Position numbers and translations under genes: made by a program. Shown here piece after piece: positions 25,031-36,664 of a DNA stretch of 64,000 bases (position 1 is the stretch's first letter; every line of letters begins with the position of its first letter). The DNA comes from Hanleya hanleyi (lineage: Eukaryota; Mollusca; Polyplacophora; Lepidopleurida; Hanleyidae), in the NCBI GenBank assembly GCA_036873755.1, contig JAVTVY010033839.1, forward strand, positions 1 through 64,000. Reading direction: 5' to 3'. Under the pieces are notes generated by a model. That model made no database searches. It worked only from the letters and a program-made list of their open reading frames with translations, and was not told the DNA's origin.

Positions 25031-27479
25031 CTCCCGTAATATGTCCGACCTACACAGATTGTTCATTATTGCAATATAACATTGCAATCTGCTTGAAGTA
25101 GATCATGCTCAAGAGTCCATTTATGCGGCATTACCCGATCTCTGTGCAGTTAAAATGTAGGACTTATCGGTGAAATCGATTCTTCTCTCCCATACGCAAG
25201 CCAACACACACAGAATTCCTCAGCCACGTGGTTTATCTCCGTACCTTGGAAATGGTTTGGTGACGTGCAATGCAAATTCTGTGTCTTCAGAGAGCATTTC
25301 CATCAATCGTGATTTTTTCTTTAATTGTCACGATTAAAACTATTCCAAATAATATCAAGGAAAAAACGATGTCGCCTTATTTTATAGGATAAAAACAGTC
25401 TCTCGAAATTTGAGTTTTGAATCATTCATCCGGACGCGATATGCCCATGTCTGTACCAGGGGGACAGGTACATGGCATAGCTGCAGTGTTTGTTGTGGTA
25501 GATCGTTACATCATATAGATCCCCAAACTGGGAACTACAGCTGAAGAGTTTACGGCAAAACTCATATTAACGATAACCATCATCCTGTGTCATGGTAGAA
25601 CCGCACTACATGTGCTTTGTTTTACTCGTGACATAATGTTTCATCGATGCAAATTTTTCTGATAAAAAAGGCTTTACAGATTGATTAAACAACCATTGCC
25701 GTCAATCAATGGATTACATTTACTTTTTTTATATCCCCTTGTGTCGATTTTCCAAATTCAGCTCCGAGGCAATTAGTGCAATATGCAGTTTGATTGAATA
25801 AGAATGTTCTTGGGATTTGGGTCCCTTCTGATAACCGCCTCCAGGGATGTATCCGTCCTTCAGGAATGTTGGGAAAAATGCCTTAGCTAGGGTTGAATAT
25901 AGGAGCCGGACATTTGTAGTCACCGGATATTCTTAGCCTCCACATCGGTACTACTGTTTCTGTTGTTTTACGAACAGACATTAGAAACGAACATATGGTG
26001 TAATGTTTATACTATATGCTACATGTGCTCGTGTGTTAGCTGTTTACAGGGTCTATTCAGGCCTCACTCTTAAATGATTCCATAGAGATAACCTTAGCAC
26101 TATTTTGTTCGTACATGTACATACAGCAACCATAGTGGATAGAGACCCAAATCTGTGAAAAGAAAATAATTCTTCAATCAATATAATTTATGAAAACAAT
26201 TGTATATCGGTCAAAACTTAAAGTTACAACTAAGTCGATGGTAAATATAAGCTGATGCAGGCTCCAGTATTTACGTTTAAGGTTCCTTTGCTGTTTCCAA
26301 GAGTGAGAGAATTATCGTGCAAAGATCGTGCAGGAATAAAACATACACGATATCTCCTTCAAATGCGAGCAAGTAAAACACGGTTCAAGACCGGTAGTTT
26401 AATACCAGGCGACTTTGAAGGCAGACAGCTTTATAATTGCCCTCATTTTCTCTTCAAAAACCTTCTTTAAATTCTCCTCTCTCTATCTGTTGCAGACGAT
26501 ACCATATACCAAATGCCTGTTAGCTTCATGGAAGATTTTACCTTAAGAAAGTGGAATCATATTTCGGTCACTTTTGCATAAACATGGTTCTATGTCGGAC
26601 TGGTCAATGATTGATAACCTAGTTGACAAGATGTTCCACACCATGCTACTGGCTTTGTCGAACCGAATCTGCAACCGATGCTCTTCGTGGAATTAAATGC
26701 GATGATTTATAGCCAGTTATCTATGGAGAAGCTTATCAATGTGCTGTGATTTATACGAGTCACACTAGAGCTTAATGGGGAAATATTCTCAGGGAAATGA
26801 TCTCAGACCTATAAATAAGACAAGTTGCTTTTTCATGCAACGGACGATGACTATATAATTAATTGGTATGGCATGAAGAATGTAGGTTGAATGTCCTTCA
26901 GATGCAATATGCGACTTTAATTTCACAGGTCACGAGACCTTGATGCAAGGTGTGGGGGGTAGGTTTAGATGGAAGTCGGACGATATGCTGTGACGAAAAG
27001 CTCTCCCCAACTCGTGTCAGCCTGTTGAAGCCAGTCCAATGGGAATTTCATTTTCATTTTCTCATACAGTTATTATGCATATTCTTATGAACAGTCCAAT
27101 ATTTATGATCAATAATCAGTGATATTAATATATCAACCGAGACTGCTGCAAATTCGGCGGGTGTAGCAATAAGTAAGGAAATAACTGCAAAAACATACTG
27201 GCAAACACACTTGTGAAAGCAAAACGTTGAGGGTCATTTTCTGAATAAAAAGAATATGTTTAATTGCTGTACTGTAAGCATATACATTAGCGGCAAATGA
27301 CGAACTAATGTGTATGGCCATATTGAAGTGCGAACACCTTGAAGAATATCCGCAGCTGCCGAGAAACAGGAATGTTCCGTTATTGGTCTAATATGACTTG
27401 AAATATTACACTCATTGTAATTTTCGCCTTATCACATTACCGTTCATTGGTACGACTTTATCTTTCTCCTGTCCTCCTA
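25031..27479. other. 2.4 kb without a supportable gene
   Basis: No gene, splice-flanked exon or delimited repeat that I can defend. Confidence 0.4.
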
Positions 27480-28138
27480 AGAAATAATTTCTTTCTGGAC
27501 AGTAATATTCCAGTGGGACCTGCATATGGCGTATACATATCACGCCTTGTAGCATTTGCTAGATCCTGTGTAAAATGTGACGATTTTAATCAACGTCACA
27601 AAACATTGTTGCGGAAACTTATAAAACAGGACGAACGTAGCGTGCAAGATCCATGGCGTTACGTTTCGTAACTTGTGTCTAATTCCGCTTAACCCGGGGC
27701 TAGGGGCCGTATGATCCCATGTACTTCAAGATCCTCGTGGTACTCATATGAACAGTCACAATCAAAGCGTGACTGAGATACATCATTCTTTAGATGACGA
27801 CTTTACAACGAATATTATGGATTAAGAATACTGATCAGCGATACGGATTTGATATTTTTGGAACATCATGATGTCTTGTCGGCATCATTGAAAACTGTTG
27901 ACCACTTCTCTCTTGCGGGAAACAAGTCTACGTTTATGTATACTAAGATTGTCTTTTTGAATTTGGTGCTAATACTGGAATATGGAATAGGTCTTTGGAT
28001 TATGGACGCGGATATTCTCTAATGGACGACGGCTGAATTATGAATGATGGACCAGACGCTTGTAATTTGGATTATGGACGCGGATATTCTTTAAAGGACG
28101 ACGGATGAATTATGAATGACGGACTAGACGCTTGTAAT
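27480..28138 (+). pseudogene. RT-A copy 4, with internal deletion and a 71-bp tail duplication
   Basis: Opens at F-L-D-S-N-I-P-V-G-P-A-Y-G-V-Y-I-S-R-L and runs to the usual C-terminus at 27671, but lacks about 25 codons between L-I-K-Q and E-R-S-V-Q-D (the G-Y-S-T-K-R-L block). The 3' tail is complete to 28138 and its last 71 bp (ggattatggacgcggatatt onward) occurs twice, at 27998 and 28069, in tandem. Confidence 0.7.
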
Positions 28139-29006
28139 TGTCCTTTTCAGTTCAAAATACTGTAGATTAAATGATATTTTGTCAAATCAACAATTCCTCC
28201 TACAACTTTTGATGTGGTTCACATGATAGTTGGTGTATATTATAGGCACAATCTGGAGACGCGCATGTCCTTTGATGTGTTATATTGCACATCACTGATT
28301 TTCTACACAGGAATGCAGCTGTTTTCCTCCTTCCCAGTTCATTGGCACTGGGTTTGAGAGAATACACCATCTTCTGATGACTCTTGTTTATATTATAATT
28401 AGGGAGCATTCTCTGTTTGAGACCATGCATTATGAATAAGACTTTTTGAACAAAACTCGCGGCGGTACCATTGGGTCTCAGGATCTTTATGAGGGCCACT
28501 CTGAGGGCATTATACGGACAATGTCTCTCTGCTGAAAGAAGATACATGTAGCTACATGTAACTAAGATATTGGTGCACATATACATTACATGGTAGTGTG
28601 ACTAACGTCACAGGACCTACGAAGTAGGGTTTGATATGATTTAAGTGTGTACTCGAGAGATGACTTGGGGGCCCTATTTGCTACAGTGGCAGAATTTTTA
28701 TAGCAGTCTCTAATTGATAGTGGGTACTATTAACTTTCCCAGATGTCACCGCTGGTGAGTCATCAGCGTAGCAACTACTATCGCCCTCAGTTCCTATTAC
28801 GCTGGACGCTTATCAGCCCAGCTGTACAGCACGAGGTCACTCATCCAAGTCTTGACCGGGTTCAAAGTCGCTTAACTTCGGTGATTTTACGAGAAGCGGT
28901 GTGTCCAACGTTATGTTTCGTATCAGGGAACCTTCAAAAGTCACAGTGAAACATACAGCCAAGGGTTCCCGATGGACATGACAGTGCACTCGCTGAGCCA
29001 TCAATA
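28139..29006. other. Non-coding gap
   Basis: A 128-codon open frame on the minus strand (28200-28586) has some Cys residues but no motif I recognise, no family resemblance and no splice context; not called. Confidence 0.4.
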
Positions 29007-29215
29007 AATAATAAAAAATAATTATAAATCAGAATCCGGTCAGCTCAGAACTTGCTCGTAGCAATGCCCCAATGCACGTTCATGCCAAAAAGCAAGGTTC
29101 TAATGTCAACGGTTCTCCTTATTTTGCCGACGAAAGGATTCGGATGGACTCACTCACTCACTCACTCACTCATTACCGGACAATTTGCAAATGGTAGCCT
29201 ACTTCGTAGGAATAG
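29007..29215 (-). repeat. Dispersed repeat 'Rep-S' with GAGT run, minus orientation
   Basis: The reverse complement of 55672-55868 over about 190 bp: ctacgaagtaggctacca, ttgtccggtaatgagtgagt, gccaaaaagcaaggttcta on the other strand, and catgaacgtgcatt. Contains a (GAGT)n microsatellite. SINE-like size, class unknown. Confidence 0.65.
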
Positions 29216-30508
29216 TGGGACGTAGATTTTATTCATTGAAAGGGCTTTCTCCAGGATTGTCATAAAACAAACTATGAAGTCGACGGTATTATGTTGAACC
29301 TGGATGCCACACATAAACTACATGTATCTAAGAAGATATCACACAGAAATAGACAACGTCCGAAAAATGGCATTTTATCTTAATTTACATTTATACTCAC
29401 GATGGACTGATCCACTCAATGGTTGTTGTCAATTTGATGCCTGTCACATGCTATCGGGTTGCTTCAAATGTAATTTAATTTGTTGTTTCTGCATGCGGGA
29501 AGGAAAATACGGTGGCGTGTCATTGGCGGTTGGTTCTGTATAAAAATTGGTTTCCATGATGATGGATGTCCGAATCTATGCTGGAATGGCCAGTGATTGG
29601 TGACCCAGAGAGGTGGAACATATTATTACTTCTAGAAAATAATGCATGTATCATTCGCGATGATTTATGGGGTGTTATAGACGATCTTATCAACTACGAT
29701 GAAATACGTGGTATACTGCAGTATATTATGGAGTAAACAAAATGCAATAAGTGAGACGTCCATAACATAGGATATAAAATAAGAAATAGTGACGATGTTA
29801 CAGGTAGTTGTTCGATCACTATCCGATTATAATAGCATTTAGCATGTTTAGCCTGTAGATCTTTCCAAAGAAGCAGCCATGTTTGGTACAATTTACGGTC
29901 ATTTTGGAATATGCATTTCAATCAAATCTAAAAAAGGGTGTTGCAAAGCTCTCCCTCGTCCAAGCCCCACGCCGTAACAAAACTGACAAAGAGCTTAAAC
30001 TTTGTCACCCTACAGCTTACTTGCTAAAAAGATGATGATCATTGTGGTTTCCTAAAAGCAATCAAGGTAATTGTATTCACTGCAGTGTGATCCAAATCCG
30101 TTGTAGCCCGTTGATTTGATAGCGTTTTCTTTTCTTCCTTGCATCTTTCAACGGTGGCCCGTGAGTGCCATTATTCCTTTCGATATTTCTCAATGTTATA
30201 ACATTTCTTCGATCAAATATGCTGCTATGCGCACTATTATATGGATTGGACATCGACATAGGAAATTTGTATGCCTGAGATGAAACAACGTTGTTAATTC
30301 GCCGATAACGTAAGGATCGCTGTCATGCATATATTTGAGAATATTGCTGTATTCACCTGAGGGCAGGTTGTTCATGTAGAAGAAGACCTTTTTGAATAAC
30401 ACATGCTTCCTTTAGAAGTTGCGAAGGAACAAATGTTGGTAAAATGGTAAACAAATACTTCTTGGCTCTGTTGCATAATTTATATAATGTATATACATTG
30501 TTGCTTAA
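29216..30508. other. Non-coding gap
   Basis: Frames up to 79 codons, no motif. Nothing defensible. Confidence 0.4.
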
Positions 30509-31084
30509 CCCTATCAGGCCTGGGCTTTTTGGGACCTGTTGTGGCCTGGGGGCCGAAATGCCCCCCCCCCCCCTAATTATTTTTCTTGCCCCTTGAGCTA
30601 GGGGGCTGGAACTAAGCACACTATACCCTTGGGTCAAGCTCTACCAGAAAATGTTAAAATAATCCAAGATGGCCGCTTTGATCACGTCACAGGGACGTCA
30701 TTTTCAAAAACGGCATTTTTTTGGTCGATTTTTCAGTCAGATTTTCCGATTTTTTTATTTATGGAATTTCTCTGCAAAAACTGCATGATGAATTAGTAAA
30801 TATTAAAGTGATGTGAAATAAAATAGTTTTTGTCCGTGTTTCATCGCGGAAAAGCAAAAATTTTGAAGAAATATGACAAAAACATCACTTTTCTGGGACC
30901 CCACGTGGCCGCCATCTTGAATTTTCCCATGATCCTCTGCTCTGGGGCTTATGCAAATAGGCTAAAAATGATAAACCATAAAGTGGCTGAATTTCAGCTC
31001 TCCATTATCTGTCGTTCCGGAGTGAGCGCAGAAACTTCCGTATGGGAGGGAAGGCATACCCCCCCCCCCCCAAGCCACGTAGGG
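30509..31084. mobile_element. TTAA-flanked MITE (piggyBac-like), complete, 576 bp
   Basis: Flanked by TTAA on both sides (30505-30508 and 31085-31088). Ends are inverted: left CCCTATCAGGCCTGGGC, right read on the other strand CCCTACGTGGCTTGG. TTAA target duplication and CCC/GGG ends are the signature of piggyBac-type transposons; no transposase is encoded, so it would move only in trans. Contains a C run (30561) and a second near 31060. Sister copies: 14237-14690 and a fragment at 33950-34145. Confidence 0.75.
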
Positions 31085-31214
31085 TTAATTCTTCACAAAT
31101 ATAATCTATGTAGGCCACTATGGTATTTGGACCCATACTTGTTAATTTCTCAAAATATCACTGTATTGTTTGCATAAAGAACTCTTCGCATGGCGTTGTA
31201 AAAGTATGGAGATT

Positions 31215-33055
31215 CATTCAGATTACAAGCGTCTGATCCGTCATTCATAATTCAGCCGTCGTCCATTAAAGAATATCCGCGCCCATACTCCAAAGACCTA
31301 CTCCATATAACACTATTAGCACCAAATTCAAAAACACAATCATAACATAAATAAACAAAGGCTAGTTTTCTGCAAGAGAGAAGCGGTCAACAGTTTTCAA
31401 TGATGCCGGCAAGACATCATGATGTTCCAAAAAATATCAAATCCGTATCGCTAATCAGTATTCTTAATCCATAATAATCCTTGTAAAGTCATCTAGAGAT
31501 TGATGTATCTCAGTCACGCTTTGATTGTGACTGTTCATATGATGAGCACCATGGGGATTTTAAAGCACATGGGTTCATACGGCCAGTAGCACCGGGTTTA
31601 AGCGGAATTAGACACAAGTTACGAAACGTAACGCCATAGATCTTGCACGCTACGCTCGTATTTTGCTATCAGCATGCGATATGTATCCCCAAATTTGAGA
31701 AACTCTGAGTGGAGGCACTTGATGGTATAGCCCTGTTTTATAAGTTTCTGCAACGATGTTTTGTGACGTTGATTAAAATCGTCACTTTAACACAGGATCT
31801 AGCAAATGCTACTGAGCGAGATATGTATGCGCCATATGCAGGTCCCACCGGAATATTACGCTCCAGAAAGGGATAGTTTACGATATCGAAATTGTAATCA
31901 TCTCTTTTGTCCTAAAGTCCACGAGAGAGAATGCCCGCTTCATTTTTATAGAGATATAGATCTAAATACGATGTGCCTGTAGGGCTATCTGTAGTTTCCT
32001 TCAAAGTCAGTGAAGGTGGATATATATCCTTCGCTTCGTCATTTACATAGCGATTATCCACAGCGAGGAGATCATCTATATAGGGTTTGGTGAATGAGAA
32101 GGAACGGGCTTTGATGATCGGTTTTTGAAAGCGCCTGCATATATTCATATTCATAAGAGAACAGATATAGGTCAGCCAACAGGGGTGCACAATTAGTACC
32201 GATTGGAATACCTATATGCTGTTGATATATTGTGTTGCAAAATTTCACATAGATAGTTTTAATGAGAAATTCATGCAACTTTATCAACAGAGAAACATCC
32301 CATGAATGATATCTCTTGTATGCAGTAGAGCTAAAGAATGCTTTATGGCTTCCGGCATTAATATATCTACTATCAGTTTTCTTGAACACAGACATTATTA
32401 ATGAAATTAGACGGGATTGTAGTATAAGGAGTCGAGAAATCCCATGTGGATACATGTCTATACGGTATGTGACCTTTAGCATCAAGTTCTTCCGGAATAC
32501 ATTTTGAGTTTTTCGATATCCACATACATTCAATCCCAAAGGTTTTAGAAATAGTAGCGCAGTACCTTTCCCAAAATGCTTTTACCTCCTGAAGGGCCCT
32601 TGTCAACAGGGTTGAAAGAAGCTTGGTGTGCAGCTTCTAGAACCAGCTATGAATCTAGCTTTTATATGATGATTTATGCATTGTGGCAGTCCAGTATACT
32701 TTTGGTATGTCGTTGTGATTGGTTGGAAAACGAATACCTCTTTCCCTGAGAAACGTTTTGTGGTTGTTAAATAAATCTTTCAGAGTAAATGCAGTTTGGG
32801 AGTAAGTAGACGTATTTGATGATGATAAGTTTACACTCAATTCTTTAACCAGCACCTGGTAATAGTAATATTTACATATGAATATTATATTATTTGGAGA
32901 TTTATCTGTTGGGGCTATGACGAATTTACTCTGGGGATTTGCTAGAACTTCTTGCGAATTGGGCTTTCTCAGTACTTGTTTTGCTTGTGGAAGGGTACTT
33001 CTGTCAATATGACGCATGAGAGGAGAGGGCCATGTATGCGCCGATTAAATAGCTG
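31215..33055 (-). pseudogene. RT-A copy 5, the most complete copy
   Basis: In minus-strand order: N-terminal block (32655-33017) with F-V-I-A-P-T-D-K-S and P-K-V-Y-W-T-A-T-M-H-K; a second block with F-S-T-P-Y-T-T-I-P-S (motif A region, 32373-32606); motif B in G-I-P-I-G-T-N-C-A-P-L-L-A-D-L-Y-L-F (32072-32539); motif C Y-I-D-D-L-L-A-V-D-N-R near 32080; then S-Y-L-D-L-Y-L-Y; then about 350 bp of C-terminal and tail sequence to 31215. The order A, B, C with G-I-P-x-G-T and Y-x-D-D, then a short region ending in Y-D-K-R-D-D and R-x-C, resembles Penelope-like RTs. No GIY-YIG domain was recognised. Three or more frameshifts make it inactive. Confidence 0.7.
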
Positions 33056-33949
33056 TTGTGCCCATGAGTTGCACTTTGAATTGCCAAAAACGAAATATTG
33101 ACTACGAAAGAGACTATTTGGATTTCAGAATCCAGTAGCATGGTCTGAGTAATTTCCAGACCCTGTGTCATTTAGGAAATTTGTGCCAAATTTTCTTCTT
33201 CGTGGAGAAATCACTTTTTTCTCCTGGTAAACATTAAGCTAGCCTAAAAACCAAAACTATTTTGGGTAACTAGCGTTATGGCCAATATTCCGGGGTAAGG
33301 TTTAGCTTGGTTCTCCAGCGGCTTTATATGTTTATGGAGAGAAAAGAAATGAGACCCGGAAACTGGAAAGTGTTCTGACCTTAGGTCAAGAAAATATGTT
33401 AAGCCAACTAGAAAATATCTGTCGGAAGTGGAACCGTAATCTGCTCAAAGAAAGCTAAGGAGGATTCGCAATGTTTGGAGGGTGAACCAAAGAAGAAAAA
33501 ACTTACCAACCTCTTTTGTTTTTTTTTGTTTTTTTTTACATAATCTGCCTTTTTCTCAACCTTCAATCTGCGCTACCCCATTTTTACATTCACGTCAACT
33601 GGCTTCTGGTATTCGAATTTCATTCTCACAGGTATTATGATTCCCAGGTTTGCAACCTGTCCTGTTTTTCTCCTGAAGAGCATGTGCGTATATTGCTCAT
33701 TCATTATTTTGTTTCTTATCATTAGTGCGTAATACAATCTGATCGAAAGGAGATTACCCATGCACTCACGCCCCCCATATGGAAATTTCATCCCGAGCTC
33801 TGAAGAAAAGAAAGTGTAACATGCATATCGCTCCAATTTGCAGCTGATCATAACGGGGTAATATTGAACATATTTGTATAATTCACGAGTCGAGAATCAC
33901 GGGTGAATTGAAGTTGGCGACCATTTGATTTAACATTAATGTAGCAGCT
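33056..33949. other. Non-coding gap
   Basis: T-rich run near 33515-33540; nothing coding. Confidence 0.4.
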
Positions 33950-34145
33950 TCGAGTTTTTTCTTCAAAGTGTTTGTTTTTCTCCATAAATAAAACAAATGC
34001 ATAAGACACGACTAGAAAATGCCTTTAGGCAAATGGCATCACTCCATCACGTCAACACCGCGGCCATCTTGAATTTTTTACCTGTTACGATATGATCTGA
34101 CCCAAGGGTATCGCTGGTAAGTTTCAGTTCCCTAGGCTCGGAATT
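33950..34145 (-). mobile_element. Fragment of the TTAA-type MITE
   Basis: In minus orientation it carries the left-half blocks of the 30509-31084 element: cctagggaactgaaact, ccttgggtcagatca and aagatggccgcggtg. Both ends are missing; it abuts RT-A copy 6. Confidence 0.5.
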
Positions 34146-34151
34146 AACGGA

Positions 34152-34925
34152 ATTACAAGCGTCTAGTCCGTCATCCATAATTCAGCCGTCGTCCATTAGA
34201 GAATATCCGCGTCCATAATCCAAAGACCTATTCCATATTCCATATAACAGTATTAGCACCAAATTCAAAAACACAATCATAGTATACATAAACATAGGCT
34301 TGTTTCCTGCAAGAGAGAAGCGGTCAACAGTTTTCAATGATGCCGGCAAGACATCATGATGTTCCAAAAATATCAAATCCGTATCGCTGATCAGTATTCT
34401 TAATCCATAATATTCGTTGCAAAGTCGCCAGCTAAAGAATGATGTATCTCAGTCACGCTTTGATTGTGACTGTTCATATGATTACCATGCGGATCTTAAA
34501 GTGCATGGGTTCATAGGCCTCTAACCCCGGGTTAAGCTGAATTAGACACAAGTTACGAAACGTAGCGCCATAGATCTTGTACGCTACGTTCGTATTTTGC
34601 TATCAGCATGCGATATGTATCGCCAAATTTGAGAAACTTTGAGTGGAGGCGTTTGGTGGAATAGCCCTGTTTTATAAGTTTCTGTAACAGTGTTTTGTGA
34701 CGTTGATTAAAATCGTCAGATTTAACACAGGATCGAGCAAATGCTACTAAGCGAGATATGTATACGCCATATGCAGGTCCCACTGGAATATTACTGTCCA
34801 GAAAAGGATAGTTTACGATGTCGAAATTGTAATCATCTCTTTTGTCATAAAGTCGACGAGAGAGAATGCCTTCTTCATTTTTATAGAGATATAGATCTGA
34901 ATATGATGTGCATGTAGGGCTCTCT
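34152..34925 (-). pseudogene. RT-A copy 6 (5'-truncated)
   Basis: The minus strand holds the C-terminal RT part: S-R-R-L-Y-D-K-R-D-D near 34860, then P-A-Y-G-V-Y-I-S-R-L and the usual end V-Q-D-L-W-R-Y-V-S (34553-34783), followed by the full non-coding tail to attacaagcgtctagtccg at 34152. Truncated at 34925, where an unrelated foldback-like sequence starts. Confidence 0.7.
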
Positions 34926-35170
34926 AAAACAACTGAGCGTAAAGTTCACTTAAGTAATAGTGGATATTCAACCGGCTCAAGTTTTGAGTGAAATTCGCTC
35001 AGGGTTTGAATTAAATTCATTCAAATTTCAGTCAAGTTTGAGTTGATAGCTCACTCAAGTTGAGTGAAATTTAATCCACCCGAGTTAAACTCACTAAACT
35101 TATGGAAAAAATATTTGTCTTTGTGTTGGATGAATATCCACTCTTGCTTGGGTGGAGATTTAATCAGCGG
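34926..35170. repeat. Foldback-like repeat with CTCAAGTTTGAGTG sub-repeats
   Basis: Several inverted or direct variants of tcaagtttgagtgaa between 34970 and 35095. The outer parts pair: left agtggatattcaacc (34962), right ggatgaatatccact (35128) on the other strand. Ends are not sharp. Confidence 0.45.
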
Positions 35171-35683
35171 GTGCGAAGCAGTCTTCTCTTTCCTCTCGGG
35201 GATAACACCGTCACATGTCGATGATATCTGAATATAACACACAAAACAAATGTTCCTCTATTTTTGTCAATTTATAGAATTTCCTGATATCTGTTTGTAA
35301 TGTTAGACTCATCAAGGCCTGTCCAGTAGAGGAAGAGTATCCCGAGTCTTATTTTTGTATGTCGATATCCATACGGTGCAGCGCAAGGTTATGAATGCAG
35401 TTTTTGCCCTGTTTTGACCTACTTACGGGGATATCTCCCACGGATATTACCCAAATTCGTGGCGGATTGAGGATAGATTTACCTGCCCTGGAGCGAACAA
35501 TTATCATCATCTAAATGTATGCCCCAGCCATTTCAATGAAACTATAGCGGTCGGCCTGGCGAGCGAGCACATTCACAGCGAACCAATGGAAATTGGTGGA
35601 GCTTAAACCCATCAATGGAACCGTAAATACGCCCGAATTTCGAGATCGGTTTTCACCTTTGTAAAATATCCCTACGAAATCGG
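35171..35683. other. Non-coding gap upstream of the LINE
   Basis: No gene; may be part of the LINE 5' region but I cannot tie it to the element. Confidence 0.35.
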
Positions 35684-35970
35684 GCCAAGATCAACCCAGT
35701 CGAGAGTTCTACGGGCCATTCTTACCGTTATACCAGATGTGGGGTTACACGCCTATAAGGATAAAGTCGCCATTATAGAAGACCAGGTAAGTTGGCACCC
35801 TAGCAACATACCGAATACGGTTACGCTACATCTTGATGTTTGGGCCAAAGTTCTATGAGCCCTTCCTACTGTTACACCTGAAGTTGGGTTACACATCTAT
35901 GAGGATAAAGTCACCATTGTGGAAGACAGGGAACCTGGGACCCTAACAACACACCGAATACGGAGACTGG
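35684..35970 (+). repeat. Two tandem 144-bp units, probable LINE 5' UTR monomers
   Basis: gttacacgcctataaggata at 35744 recurs as gttacacatctatgaggata at 35888; the flanking blocks gaagaccaggtaag / gaagacagggaac and accgaatacgg also repeat with the same spacing. They lie just upstream of a LINE 5' region; tandem promoter monomers are known in some LINEs, so this role is inferred. Confidence 0.5.
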
Positions 35971-35979
35971 ACCCACCAG

Positions 35980-36664
35980 AGAAAATTGTGCCTATTGTGA
36001 CCATGCTGTTTACAGAGGACGAGCGATCACCCTATCAACTGACCTGACACCTCGCTCCGAGAAATTTGTCTAATTCTGCGGATTTCAGCTGATCTTAGCT
36101 CTGATTTTTGTGTAATATATTTTGTGAATACTTTTGACCTGTGGTGAAAGTTTGGAATTATTTTTCAGTTTCTCTTTTCTTTTTGTCTATCTCTGGTTTT
36201 CTCTGTTTGTTCGCGGTCTGTAAATATTTCGTATTCTGGTGATGTATATATTTCCTTGTTGGTTTGATTTAGTTTGTAGTTGGTTCGTTCTTAGGTCTAT
36301 TTGCACATATTTGTATATATCGAGCTGGGCTAAATACATGTACATAGTGACGGTATAGCTGTATGGTGTAGGCCAACCCTCAAAATACAGGTTTACGCGA
36401 GTCTTTGTTCTCTGTTCTTTTATTCCTCGGTGTGGCAGGCGACTCCCAAGACCTAGAGCTGGGCTATTGTTCTGCCTAGGTCAGGGGTTCTTTTTGGGAG
36501 AGAGTGTATTGTTTAGTGGCACTGATTGTAGTATACACCTTTGGGGTGAGGCTCCCTCGTGGAGTAGTAAATGTTTACTCTGTGGGAGAGCACTCTGTTG
36601 AGGTGTGTGCGTGTCACTCTTTGTAGTTGTAGTGGGACTGATTTTTTTTCTTTTTTTTTTTACT
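35980..36664 (+). promoter_or_regulatory. 5' UTR and internal promoter region of the LINE
   Basis: Non-coding lead-in before ORF1, T-rich, ending in a long pyrimidine run (36638-36660) just ahead of the ATG. Non-LTR elements carry internal promoters here; no motif is specific enough to name. The exact 5' end is not defined. Confidence 0.4.

Noticed and set aside
28200..28586. 128-codon frame on the minus strand
   Set aside because: No recognisable domain, no splice context and unremarkable composition. It could be real, but I cannot support it.
30830..31177. 115-codon plus-strand frame
   Set aside because: Inside and across the end of the TTAA-type MITE.
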